DNA of 18,860 nt from Deltaproteobacteria bacterium (GCA_019308985.1 JAFDHB010000070.1:1-18860); one strand, 5' to 3'; shown: positions 7,075-15,714, counted from the first letter of the stretch. Numbers and translations: made by a program. The notes: generated by a model from the letters alone, not told the origin.

Positions 7075-9056
7075 ACCCTGGTAGTTACAATCTTTATCAA
7101 CTCGACCACTCCGAAACTGTAGATGAACAAATCAAGGCCTCATGGATAGATGTTGTTGTTAAGGGCCGTGAACCACGGTATCAGGTGAGGCCCGAGATCT
7201 TGAAATCATGGCTCAGATGTCGAGAAATCGGCCTTGATCCGATGAGCAAGAATTCACCTCCAGTCCTTTCTAGCAAAGAGTTGAGCAAGCTACTTAAAAA
7301 GAATGCAGAAATTATCGAGATTGCAAGACCTGTGATAGATATGGTTGAAATTTCCGTCAGGAACACGGGTTTCATAGTCACTTTGACCGAGTCGCAGGGC
7401 TACGTGTTGGTTGTAAGAGGCGACAGCGAGATCCTCGAAATGGCCCGAGAAAATCACTACTTGCCCGGGTGTTTTAGATCAATTGAGCATGCTGGTACCA
7501 ATGCCATCGGTCTAAGTCTCGTTGAAAGAAAACCCATCCAGGTCACGGGAGCAGAACACTATAATATACATCATCATCCTTGGACATGCTCTTCGGCGCC
7601 CATAATCAACAGACAGGGGAAAATTTTAGGGGCCATCACCCTTTCCGGCAAGTCTATCGGGAAACACAAGCATACGTTGGCCTTAATCACGGCGGCGGCC
7701 GAGACCATCCAGGGAAGGATTCGGGAAAGGGAGTTAAATGAAGAAAAGCATCGGCTCAGTTCCATTCTTTCCCTGATTTTCAATTCAATCCCTGATGGCG
7801 TCATTGCTGTTAACAACAATTTTGAGATCGTCCGCATGAACAAGGCTGCCGGTAAAATGCTCGGTCTGGAAATGGATTCTTTGACTGAAAAGAGACTCCA
7901 AGATGTTCTTAGAACTGATCCGCACTTGATGGATGTGATCAGAGAGCGAAAAAGCATGACAGGGAAAGAGATAGATTTCGTTTGCCCCCTTGGCCATAAA
8001 AGCTACATATGTTCAGTAGATCCACTGCATAATGATGGAGGGAAAAACACGGGTGCAATTATTAGAATCGCAAGAAAGAGGACCATGATCAACCTTGCCA
8101 AGAGTTTGAGTGGAAACTATGCAAAGTATGAATTCAAAGACATAAAAGGCAATAACCCAAAGCTGAAAAAGCAAATAAAGATAGCAAAAATAGCTTCCAA
8201 GACCAACTCCAGGGTGTTGATAGTAGGAGAGAGCGGAACGGGAAAGGAGCTGTTTGCCCAAGCAATCCACAACCACAGTTTAAGGAGAAATGAGCCTTTT
8301 GTGGCCATTTCGTGTGCTGCTATACCCAGAGATCTTATAGAATCAGAACTTTTTGGGTACGTAGGGGGCGCTTTTACAGGGGCGCGACGCGAAGGACAAC
8401 TGGGTAAATTTGAACTCGCCAATAAGGGGACCTTGTTCCTTGATGAAATCAATGGGCTACCTTTGGACTTGCAGGCCAAGCTACTGAGGGTTTTGCAGGA
8501 GAATGAAGTAGTGAGGCTGGGGGACACCAGGGTCACTAACATAGATGTAAGGGTTATCGCAGCAACCAATATTGATCTTATGTCAGAGGTGGAATATGGA
8601 AATTTTCGAGAAGACCTCTTTTACCGATTGAATGTGGTGGAACTCAACATCCCGCCACTGAGGGAAAGGATTGAGGACCTTGAGGTGCTTGTAGAGCACA
8701 TCCTCAACCGCCTGTGTAGAGAAATGGAGCTTAGAAAGCCTAAGATATCTGACGAAGTGATCCAGATATTTCGAGAGTATTCGTGGCCAGGAAACATTCG
8801 AGAACTGGAGAACTGCCTTGAGAGGGCCCTGCTCTTGGCTCAAGGAAAAACCATTAGAAAAGAACATCTGTCGGCACGGATCCTAAGCCCCCAACCATCC
8901 GTCAAGCTCCAGCAGGGATCATTGAGAGAAGGGCTGCAACAGATGATTGAGGCGGCCCTTGCCCGAAACAAAGGTAACGTCTCCATGGCTTCCAGAGAAT
9001 TGAGCATTTCTAGAAGCACTCTGTACAGAAAGATGAAGGAATTCGGGCTCCGTTGA
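7071..9056 (+). CDS. acoR: AcoR-like sigma-54-dependent transcriptional activator
   Basis: 661-residue enhancer-binding protein. The N-terminal GAF-like sensor (about 70-215) contains GTNAIGLSL and HHHPWTCSSAPI, typical of AcoR-type activators of acetoin catabolism. A PAS domain follows (about 228-335, FNSIPDGVIAVNNNFEIVRMN). The AAA+ domain has Walker A GESGTGKE (386-393), the sigma-54-contacting GAFTGA loop intact (433-438) and Walker B GTLFLDEI (453-460). The Fis-type helix-turn-helix is at about 625-661 (SMASRELSISRSTLYRKM). It should sense a small ligand directly, as there is no receiver domain or partner kinase, and switch on the sigma-54 promoter at 9418-9434 in front of the dehydrogenase genes. 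The ribosome site (AGGAAGGA) is rather far, 11 bases, from the ATG. Inducer unknown: acetoin in known homologues, possibly an aromatic intermediate here. Confidence 0.9.
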   Translation: MNPGSYNLYQLDHSETVDEQIKASWIDVVVKGREPRYQVRPEILKSWLRCREIGLDPMSKNSPPVLSSKELSKLLKKNAEIIEIARPVIDMVEISVRNTGFIVTLTESQGYVLVVRGDSEILEMARENHYLPGCFRSIEHAGTNAIGLSLVERKPIQVTGAEHYNIHHHPWTCSSAPIINRQGKILGAITLSGKSIGKHKHTLALITAAAETIQGRIRERELNEEKHRLSSILSLIFNSIPDGVIAVNNNFEIVRMNKAAGKMLGLEMDSLTEKRLQDVLRTDPHLMDVIRERKSMTGKEIDFVCPLGHKSYICSVDPLHNDGGKNTGAIIRIARKRTMINLAKSLSGNYAKYEFKDIKGNNPKLKKQIKIAKIASKTNSRVLIVGESGTGKELFAQAIHNHSLRRNEPFVAISCAAIPRDLIESELFGYVGGAFTGARREGQLGKFELANKGTLFLDEINGLPLDLQAKLLRVLQENEVVRLGDTRVTNIDVRVIAATNIDLMSEVEYGNFREDLFYRLNVVELNIPPLRERIEDLEVLVEHILNRLCREMELRKPKISDEVIQIFREYSWPGNIRELENCLERALLLAQGKTIRKEHLSARILSPQPSVKLQQGSLREGLQQMIEAALARNKGNVSMASRELSISRSTLYRKMKEFGLR

Positions 9057-9417
9057 AATTAGGACTATAACAAATAGTAACCATCGATTTCCTGGGCTAA
9101 ACTTTCGCGGAGTGGCGTGAAGAGTTTCAGTGTGCCTGGTCACCGAGCGGATCACGTGAAACTGGTGCTTCTAGACATAAGCGGCGTACCGGCCCAGAAT
9201 AAGCGAGAACTACTGCAAACTCAAAAACCCAGAAATGTGATTTCATCTTAAGATGGAATCCCATAGCAGTAAATAGGAACATGTAACAGTATGAGTCACG
9301 TGTCCCATATTGATACAGTTTGTTTGTATTTGAAGTTCTTCATTCGAACTTAGGTTGAAGATACAACTAACTGAGATTTAAGGGTAATTATGCAGGGGTG
9401 GTGTGGGCTCGGTCCTT
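9057..9417. promoter_or_regulatory. Upstream regulatory region of the dehydrogenase operon with candidate activator sites
   Basis: No gene is recognisable. Several short palindromes sit at distances usual for sigma-54 enhancers: TCACGTGA (9152-9159), the perfect 12-mer CATCTTAAGATG (9244-9255), GGAACATGTAAC (9276-9287) and GTCACGTGTCCC (9295-9306), plus AAGTTC-N7-GAACTT (9333-9351). The 9276 and 9295 sites match each other at 9 of 12 positions in inverted orientation (pattern GGRACAYGTRAC), and the TCACGTGA site shares the core. They are candidate binding sites for the AcoR-like activator; none is proven by sequence alone. Confidence 0.35.
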
Positions 9418-9434
9418 TTGGCATGTAATATGCT
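9418..9434 (+). promoter_or_regulatory. Sigma-54 (-24/-12) promoter of the dehydrogenase operon
   Basis: TTGGCATG-N4-ATGCT at 9418-9434. The invariant GG (9420-9421) and GC (9432-9433) are exactly 10 bases apart, and the surrounding bases agree with the YTGGCACG-N4-TTGCW consensus at most positions. Transcription should start near 9445, about 45 bases before the acoA ATG. The sigma-54 activator gene lies immediately upstream, supporting direct control. Confidence 0.78.
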
Positions 9435-9488
9435 CAACATATAACAAATTAAATGATAACATGAACTGAACAAGTGGAGGGAGCCCTT

Positions 9489-10466
9489 ATGAAAATAAGC
9501 AAGGAAAAGCTTCGGGAATTCTATACTGTAATGATGAAGATTCGATTGTTTGAAGAGAGAATTGTGGACCTTTATGCGAGAGGCCTCGTGCCAGGCTTGG
9601 CTCATTTATATATCGGGGAGGAGGCCATAGCTGCTGGTGTATGCGGTGCCTTAAAAAAGACAGATTATATTACTAGCACACATCGGGGTCATGGACACGT
9701 AATCGCCAAAGGGGCAGACCTTAAACCTATGATGGCTGAACTTTTTGGAAAAAGGGATGGCTACTGCAAGGGAAAGGGCGGATCCATGCACATTGCCGAC
9801 ATGCAGATCGGTATCCTTGGGGCAAACGGTATTGCCGGAGGAGGGCTCCCCATTGCCGTAGGTGCTGGTATGTCGGCCAAATGGAGGGGGACCGATCAGG
9901 TGACAGCTTGCTTTTTTGGTGATGGAGCTTCTAATAACGGGACTTTCCATGAGAGCCTTAATCTTGCATCACTACACAAATTACCCGTCATATTCGTTTG
10001 TGAAAACAACCTCTATGGAATCTCCGTCAAGCAAGACAAACACCAACCCATAAAGGATATTGCCATCAGGGCCATGGGATACGATATGCCGGGTATCGTG
10101 GTGGATGGAAACGATGTGATGGAAGTCTACAAGGCAACCGTCAAGGCGGTAAAGCGTGCACGGGCCAAGGAGGGCCCCTCATTGATAGAGTGTAAGACAT
10201 ATCGCTGGCGTGGGCATCATGAGGGCGATCCAAACCAAGGGGGACGCTACAGGACTAAGGAAGAGATCGAGGAATGGAAAAAGAAGGACCCAATTAAGCG
10301 ATTGGCCGAGAGCCTCTTAAGGGAAAAGATCTTAAGTGAAAAGGCCATGAGAGCAATTCAATCTGGCATAAACAAGGAGATCGATGAAGCCGTGGAATTT
10401 GCCAACAGATCCGAGTTTCCAAAGGTGGAGGAACTTTTTGAAGATATTTATGTATCGGAAGGCTAA
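9489..10466 (+). CDS. acoA: Acetoin/pyruvate dehydrogenase-type E1 component, alpha subunit
   Basis: Thiamin-diphosphate-dependent E1 alpha, 325 residues from the ATG at 9489. GGAGGG seven bases upstream supports this start; a GTG at 9474 in the same frame lies inside the ribosome site and is less likely. The TPP/Mg motif runs from GDGASNNG (144-151) to CENN (171-174). The segments HLYIGEEAIAAG, STHRGHGH and GKGGSMHI are typical of the AcoA/PdhA group. With E1 beta it decarboxylates or cleaves a 2-oxo (or acetoin-like) substrate and passes the acyl group to lipoyl-E2. First gene after the sigma-54 promoter and only 14 bases before acoB. Homology cannot separate acetoin from other 2-oxo substrates; a hydroxybenzoquinone-cleaving role is a further possibility given the transhydroxylase neighbours. 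Confidence 0.88.
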   Translation: MKISKEKLREFYTVMMKIRLFEERIVDLYARGLVPGLAHLYIGEEAIAAGVCGALKKTDYITSTHRGHGHVIAKGADLKPMMAELFGKRDGYCKGKGGSMHIADMQIGILGANGIAGGGLPIAVGAGMSAKWRGTDQVTACFFGDGASNNGTFHESLNLASLHKLPVIFVCENNLYGISVKQDKHQPIKDIAIRAMGYDMPGIVVDGNDVMEVYKATVKAVKRARAKEGPSLIECKTYRWRGHHEGDPNQGGRYRTKEEIEEWKKKDPIKRLAESLLREKILSEKAMRAIQSGINKEIDEAVEFANRSEFPKVEELFEDIYVSEG

Positions 10467-10480
10467 AAAGGGGTGGAAAG

Positions 10481-11461
10481 ATGAGAGAAATTACATATGC
10501 TCAGGCACTTAATGAAGCTTTAAAAGAATGCATGAAAGGAGATGAGCGTATAGTTTTGCTGGGAGAGGATATTGGCAAGTACGGTGGGATTTTTCAGGTC
10601 ACCGCCGGTTTGCTGGATGAATTCGGTCCAGATAGGGTGATTGACACTCCCATATCAGAGGCGGGCTTTGTTGGGGCTGGCGTTGGTGCGGCATTAACGG
10701 GTATGCGTCCGGTCGTGGAAATCATGTTTATCGATTTTACCACGGTGGCAATGGATATGATCATAAATCAAATGGCGAAGATGCATTACATGTTTGGCGG
10801 AAGGGGCCGGGTTCCAATGGTTCTGCGAGTTAACATAGGCGCCGGAAGGGGAACGGCTGCACAGCATTCCCAGAGTTTTCATGCAGTTTTTGTGCATACG
10901 CCAGGACTGTACGTAGCGGCTCCTTCCACACCTTACGATGCAAAGGGTCTGTTGATTGAATCGATCAAGAATGAAAATCCCGTGGTTTTCGTAGAACACA
11001 AGAAGCTCTATATAGAAAAAGGTCCAGTGCCGGAGGAAAGCTTTAGGATTCCGTTCGGCCGGGCTGATATCAAGCGTGAGGGACGAGACATAACCGTCGT
11101 GGCGACCCATGCCATGGTGTTACGTTCCATGAAGGCAGCTGAAGAGGTGGCGAAGGACAACATTGATATAGAAATCGTAGACCCTAGGACTTTGAACCCC
11201 CTTGATAAGGAAACCATATTGGAATCAGTCAAAAAGACTGGAAGGCTCCTGGTGGCAGATGAGGGACCCAAGACCTGTGGTATAGGAGCCGAGATCTCCG
11301 CTGTGGTGGCTGAAGAAGCGATTGAGTATCTCAAGGCCCCTATTCTCAGGGTATCTTCGCCCGACACTCCTGTTCCCTTTTCTCCCCCACTTGAAAAGAC
11401 CTATATTCCAGATGAAAGAGACTTAATTCCAGCCATACGACGACTGATGGAATACGAATAA
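10481..11461 (+). CDS. acoB: Acetoin/pyruvate dehydrogenase-type E1 component, beta subunit
   Basis: 326 residues, usual for E1 beta. Family segments are clear: VLLGEDIGKYGGIFQVT near the N-terminus, the TPP-activating Glu region in TPISEAGFVGAGVGAALTG, and EIMFIDFTTVAMDMIINQMAK. The C-terminal transketolase-type domain has VEIVDPRTLNPLD-like residues (IEIVDPRTLNPLD). It forms the alpha2beta2 E1 heterotetramer with the preceding gene product. GGGGTGG precedes its ATG, and 16 bases separate its stop from acoC, so the genes are co-transcribed. Same uncertainty on substrate as for the alpha subunit. Confidence 0.88.
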   Translation: MREITYAQALNEALKECMKGDERIVLLGEDIGKYGGIFQVTAGLLDEFGPDRVIDTPISEAGFVGAGVGAALTGMRPVVEIMFIDFTTVAMDMIINQMAKMHYMFGGRGRVPMVLRVNIGAGRGTAAQHSQSFHAVFVHTPGLYVAAPSTPYDAKGLLIESIKNENPVVFVEHKKLYIEKGPVPEESFRIPFGRADIKREGRDITVVATHAMVLRSMKAAEEVAKDNIDIEIVDPRTLNPLDKETILESVKKTGRLLVADEGPKTCGIGAEISAVVAEEAIEYLKAPILRVSSPDTPVPFSPPLEKTYIPDERDLIPAIRRLMEYE

Positions 11462-11477
11462 CAGAGGAGGAGTTTTT

Positions 11478-12815
11478 ATGGCCACTGAAGTTGTCATCCC
11501 AATGCTGGGGGTTACGGTTGAAAGGGGAAGGATCGTTGAATGGCTGAAAAAAGAAGGGGATCACGTGGAAAAAGGGGAAAGTATCTTTATCGTTGAGGTG
11601 GAAAAAGCCACCACTGAAGTTGAATCCCCTGCTACAGGTATTTTGGCCAAAATCCTGGTTCCGGAGGGAGTGGAGGTTCCGGTTCTCACCGTGGTGGGTA
11701 TCATTACAGAACCGGGAGAAGAGCTTCCAGCAGAGTATACAGGAGTAGAAGGCCCTTTACTTGAGGGGGCTTCAAGGCAAGAGGCTGTACCTGAAATGGC
11801 GAGACCTGATGTGGCAGCAGAGGAAGGTCCTCCGGGGATAATACGGGCGGTACCGGCGGCCCGCAAACTGGCCAGGGAATACAATCTCGACTTGAGTACG
11901 ATTGAGGGAACTGGGCCGGAGGGAACGGTTCTTTATAAAGATGTGACGCAAGTTCTTGAGAAGGTGTCCGGTGAATCAAGAGTCTCAAGCCTGGCCCGGA
12001 GGATTGCGGAAAAGGAAGGGGTCTCTTTAGAGAATGTGAAGGGGACCGGGGTCCGAGGCCGGATTATGGCTGAAGATGTAGCCGCTGCTGCAGAAGTAAT
12101 GGCTGAGGGAACACCAAGTATCGGGCAGACGATCACAATGAGCAATATGCGGAGCGTCATAGCAAGGCGCATGTCTGAAAGTGCCTTTACTGCACCACAT
12201 ATCTATTTCTTTACCGAGGTATGCCTTGACCCGTTGATGCAGTTCCGAAAGGAGATCCTGTCAGATTTCGAAAAATACTATCAGGTAAGGCTCTCCATCA
12301 ATGATTTTTTCATAAAGGCGGTTGCGTTAAATATTCTTGATTTTCCCATATTGAATGCCCAGCTAAAAGAGGACAAAATCCACATCATGCCGGAAATAAA
12401 CGTTGGTTTGGCGGTAGCAGTGGAAGAGGGACTTGTTGTGCCTGCTATTGCCAATGCCGATAAGATAGGATTGGCTGAAATAGCTCGTCAAAGAGGTGAC
12501 CTTGTAACCCGTGCAAGGAGTGGAGGACTTAGCATCGATGAGATGGAACGAGGAACTTTTACCATTTCCAGCTTAGCCCAGTATGATGTCACGCATTTCA
12601 CCGCCATATTGAATCCTCCTCAAAGCGGAATTCTCACTGTCGGCAAGACTGATGAAAAGCTTGTTATGTTTGACAATGAGATCGGGGTGAAACACATCAC
12701 GAGACTGGGACTTTCTGTAGACCACAGAATAATCGATGGGGCGGTCGCTGCCGATTTCTTGCAGAATCTCAAGTGGAAGCTGGAGCGCCCCTCTTTTACA
12801 TTCTTAGCTCGTTAG
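11478..12815 (+). CDS. acoC: Dihydrolipoamide acyltransferase E2 with two subunit-binding domains
   Basis: 445-residue core of the complex. Lipoyl domain at 1-80, with the lipoylated Lys43 in VEVEKATTEVES. A flexible linker rich in Glu, Pro and Ala follows. Two consecutive peripheral subunit-binding domains come next: about 124-160 (AVPAARKLAREY...GTGPEGTVLYKDV) and about 168-204 (VSSLARRIAEKEGV...GTGVRGRIMAEDV). Most E2 proteins have one. The catalytic acyltransferase domain (about 215-445) ends in SVDHRIIDG with His416 and Asp420. It accepts the acyl group from E1 and gives it to CoA, while E3 reoxidises the lipoamide. A strong GAGGAGG site precedes the ATG. The lipoyl group is presumably made with the help of the lipoyl synthase encoded at 6067. 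Confidence 0.9.
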   Translation: MATEVVIPMLGVTVERGRIVEWLKKEGDHVEKGESIFIVEVEKATTEVESPATGILAKILVPEGVEVPVLTVVGIITEPGEELPAEYTGVEGPLLEGASRQEAVPEMARPDVAAEEGPPGIIRAVPAARKLAREYNLDLSTIEGTGPEGTVLYKDVTQVLEKVSGESRVSSLARRIAEKEGVSLENVKGTGVRGRIMAEDVAAAAEVMAEGTPSIGQTITMSNMRSVIARRMSESAFTAPHIYFFTEVCLDPLMQFRKEILSDFEKYYQVRLSINDFFIKAVALNILDFPILNAQLKEDKIHIMPEINVGLAVAVEEGLVVPAIANADKIGLAEIARQRGDLVTRARSGGLSIDEMERGTFTISSLAQYDVTHFTAILNPPQSGILTVGKTDEKLVMFDNEIGVKHITRLGLSVDHRIIDGAVAADFLQNLKWKLERPSFTFLAR

Positions 12816-12830
12816 CTGATGGAGACAACA

Positions 12831-14237
12831 ATGTACGATTTAGCAATAATCGGTGGGGGGCCTGGAGGATATGTTGCAGCGATTCGAGGGGCTCAGCACG
12901 GCTTAAAGGTCCTGTTGGTTGAAAAAGACTCCCTTGGTGGAACATGTCTTAATCGAGGGTGCATTCCCACCAAGTGTTTCATTTATGACACCAAATTACT
13001 TGATTCGGTTAAGAGCTCCCAAGTTATTAAAGGGGCTGAGGGAGTTTCTATCGACCTGGCCCGGATGGTGGATAGGAAAAACAAGACCGTGAAGAGATTG
13101 GTAAATGGGTTGCACGCGATTATGCAAAGCCATTCGATAGACGTGGTGAGTGCCCGAGGAGAGGTGATAGGTCCAGGAATAGTAAGAGTGTATCCACCAG
13201 AAGGTCCACCTAGGGATCACAAGGCAGTAAACATCATTCTTGCCAGTGGTTCAAAACCTAAGACGCTCCCTTTTGTAGAAATTGACGGGGACTTGATTCA
13301 GACCACAGATCAGGTGTTCGATATGGAAGAAATTCCCAGAAAGATTGTCATCATTGGCGGCGGGGTGATCGGAATCGAAATGGCCACAATTTTTTTCCGC
13401 TTGGGTTCTCAGGTCACCATTTTGGAAATGCTGCCCTATATACTCAGTGGCGAAGATGAGGAAATTAGAGGCGCTATGGGCGTGCTTTTAAAGAGAAGGG
13501 GGGTGGAAATACATGTGGGTGCACGGGCAACTGGTGTATCTATCAGTGGTCGTGAGGTTACTGTGAATTTCGTTGATAAAGCTGGGGATAGCCGGAGTAT
13601 TCGAGCAGACAAACTGTTGGTGGCAGCCGGGAGGGATCCCGTCCTCGATGGCACTAACCATAGGCAACTGGGCCTGGCCATGGAAGGGGGTTTCATAAGG
13701 GTCGACGATCACCTTGAGACAAATCTTAAAGGGGTATATGCAGTGGGGGACTTGGTGGGTGGTCAGATGTTGGCCCACAAGGCCTCTGCGGAAGCCGAGA
13801 TTGTCATCACAAATATAGCGGGCGGGCATAAGACATTGAAACGCCACTTGGTCCCACGGTGCGTCTGGGGGGTTGCGGAAATAGGTGCAGTTGGTTTGAC
13901 GGAAGAGGAGGCAAGAAAGAGTGGCCGGCAGATAAAGGTGGGGAAGTTCCCTTTCACTAGCAGCGGAGCCGCCCAGGCCCTAGAAAATACCGACGGTTTT
14001 GTGAAAGTAATAGCTGATATTGATACAGGAGAGGTGGTAGGTGTCCATATTTTGGGAGAACATGCCACTGATCTTATAGGAGAGGCAGTTACCGCCATGA
14101 CGATGGAGGCGGTGGTGGAAGATTTTGCAGAAGCCATTAAGCCCCACCCCACTTTAAGCGAGGCAGTCATGGAGGCTGCGATGGACTGGAGCGGTGTGGC
14201 ACTGCATTCTCCTAAGAAAAGAACAAGAGTATCGTAG
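12831..14237 (+). CDS. acoL: Dihydrolipoamide dehydrogenase (E3)
   Basis: FAD- and NAD-binding disulfide reductase, 468 residues from the ATG at 12831 (MYDLAIIGGGPGG). GGAG six bases upstream supports it over the in-frame ATG at 12819, which has no ribosome site. The FAD motif GGGPGG is at 8-13, the redox-active pair is C39-x4-C44 in GGTCLNRGC, the NAD-binding glycines are in IIGGGVIGIE, and the catalytic His439/Glu444 lie in KPHPTLSE near the C-terminus. It reoxidises dihydrolipoyl-E2 and makes NADH. It starts 15 bases behind acoC and completes the E1-E2-E3 set, so the complex need not borrow an E3 from another pathway. Confidence 0.93.
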   Translation: MYDLAIIGGGPGGYVAAIRGAQHGLKVLLVEKDSLGGTCLNRGCIPTKCFIYDTKLLDSVKSSQVIKGAEGVSIDLARMVDRKNKTVKRLVNGLHAIMQSHSIDVVSARGEVIGPGIVRVYPPEGPPRDHKAVNIILASGSKPKTLPFVEIDGDLIQTTDQVFDMEEIPRKIVIIGGGVIGIEMATIFFRLGSQVTILEMLPYILSGEDEEIRGAMGVLLKRRGVEIHVGARATGVSISGREVTVNFVDKAGDSRSIRADKLLVAAGRDPVLDGTNHRQLGLAMEGGFIRVDDHLETNLKGVYAVGDLVGGQMLAHKASAEAEIVITNIAGGHKTLKRHLVPRCVWGVAEIGAVGLTEEEARKSGRQIKVGKFPFTSSGAAQALENTDGFVKVIADIDTGEVVGVHILGEHATDLIGEAVTAMTMEAVVEDFAEAIKPHPTLSEAVMEAAMDWSGVALHSPKKRTRVS

Positions 14238-14294
14238 AATAGTGTCCGAGGGCATGATTATCGTTTTAAAGGGCTTCATGAAAGGAGGTAAGCT

Positions 14295-15551
14295 ATGAGA
14301 TACAATAGACCGCATTCCACTGCTAAGTGGGGAACTATGGCCACCGATTGGGAGGCTGGTGTCAATTATGAAAGGCTGAGGGAAGAACGTTTTCAAAGAG
14401 CTCAAGATGCTATAAAGGCCAAAGGGCTGGGAGCGGTGCTTGCATTCAATTTTGACAATATTCGATATATTACAGGCACCCATATCGGGGAATGGTGTAG
14501 AGACAAGATGAACCGGTACGCCATCTGCCCTAACGAAGGCAAACCTTTTCTTTTTGATCCTGCAGTCCCTGCGAAAAGAATCAGTTCGCCATGGATGGAA
14601 GATCGTATGGATAGCCCTATCAGTACAATGCTCGGAGCATTGCCAGCTGCAATGAACGTGGAAAAGGATTTTGCAAGGCAGGTCAAGAAAGTCCTGGTGG
14701 ACTACGGAGTGGAGAAAGAACCTTTGGGTGTTGATATGATGGAGCTTCCTATGTTGAGGGCCTTGGAGAAAGAAGGCATCGAGGTGGTAGATGGGCAGCA
14801 AGCAATGCTGGACGCAAGGGAGGTAAAGACCCCTGATGAAATAGAAATCCTCAAGCAGGCGGCTGCAATGGTAGATGCGGTTTATGAAGACATTGCACGG
14901 GCTATCCGCCCAGGTACAAGGGAGAACGAACTGGTTGCTATTGCTAATCAAAAGCTGTTTCTGCTGGGGGCAGAAAGGGTGGAATGTGTCAATTCTGTCT
15001 CAGGGGGCAGAGGAAGACCCCACTGTCACACTTTTGCCGATAGGATGATTCAGCCGGGAGACATGATTTTTCTAGATCTCATGCATGCCTTTAATGGATA
15101 CAGAACCTGTTATTACAGGACTTTTATATGCGGAAAACCCAACAAATATCAAATCGAGGCCTATGAGACGTGTTCTAAATGGTTATCAGATGCACTTGAT
15201 GTGATTAGGCCGGGGGTGACAACTGCAGATGTCGCACGTGTATGGCCGAAGGCGGAGGAATTTGGGTATAGAAATGAGGACGAAGCGTTCTTACTGCAGT
15301 ACGGCCATGGAATAGGGTTGAGCCTTTGGGAGCGTCCCATTATTTCCAGACGGTTTTCTTTCGATCATCCTGTTGAATTGAAAGAAGGAATGACATTTGC
15401 CGTAGAGTGCTGGTGTGGGGCAGAAGATGGCTCTGGAGCTGCCAGAATTGAAGAAGAAGTGGTAGTTACAAAAGATGGGTGCGAAGTAATTACCAACTAC
15501 CCTAGCGACCACCTTATCTCGTGCGGCTTGCCTGGTTGTGAAGTGTACTAG
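14295..15551 (+). CDS. M24 (creatinase/aminopeptidase P-fold) protein with altered metal site
   Basis: 418 residues with the two-domain layout of the family: an N-terminal creatinase-type domain (about 25-170) and a C-terminal pita-bread domain (about 180-400). Of the five metal ligands of aminopeptidase P, four positions are kept: Asp261 (FLDLMH), His338 (YGHGIG), Glu371 (AVECW) and Glu386 (ARIEEEV). The second Asp, expected in GYxxDxxRT, is Cys272 (GYRTCYYRT). A normal two-metal peptidase site is therefore unlikely; non-peptidase members of the fold include creatinase, ectoine hydrolase and the DMSP lyase DddP. A good AGGAGG site is present and only 57 bases separate it from the E3 gene, so it is probably in the same transcript. 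It may act on a small C-N or C-O compound of the pathway; actual reaction unknown. Confidence 0.75.
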   Translation: MRYNRPHSTAKWGTMATDWEAGVNYERLREERFQRAQDAIKAKGLGAVLAFNFDNIRYITGTHIGEWCRDKMNRYAICPNEGKPFLFDPAVPAKRISSPWMEDRMDSPISTMLGALPAAMNVEKDFARQVKKVLVDYGVEKEPLGVDMMELPMLRALEKEGIEVVDGQQAMLDAREVKTPDEIEILKQAAAMVDAVYEDIARAIRPGTRENELVAIANQKLFLLGAERVECVNSVSGGRGRPHCHTFADRMIQPGDMIFLDLMHAFNGYRTCYYRTFICGKPNKYQIEAYETCSKWLSDALDVIRPGVTTADVARVWPKAEEFGYRNEDEAFLLQYGHGIGLSLWERPIISRRFSFDHPVELKEGMTFAVECWCGAEDGSGAARIEEEVVVTKDGCEVITNYPSDHLISCGLPGCEVY

Positions 15552-15714
15552 GGCCGTTTTAGTAATGATTTGGTTGAGAAGACGGTTGTACCCTGGGATG
15601 CGCATGTAACTCTAAACAAAAGGGGGTGAGAAGCATTTTGATTAATGGGAGGATCTTTGTAGTAATTGTGTGATCTCAATTAAACTGTAACAAAAAGAAA
15701 AGGAGGGTTTAGTA

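Noticed and set aside
8117..8569. 150-codon minus-strand open frame inside the activator gene, and similar long antisense frames in the E1, E2 and E3 genes
   Set aside because: They are shadows of well-supported plus-strand genes with intact motifs and have no ribosome sites or family features.
15635..15674. Short TTG-started frame (MINGRIFVVIV) ahead of the cupin as a leader peptide
   Set aside because: Eleven codons, no attenuator-like hairpins after it, no run of one regulatory amino acid.
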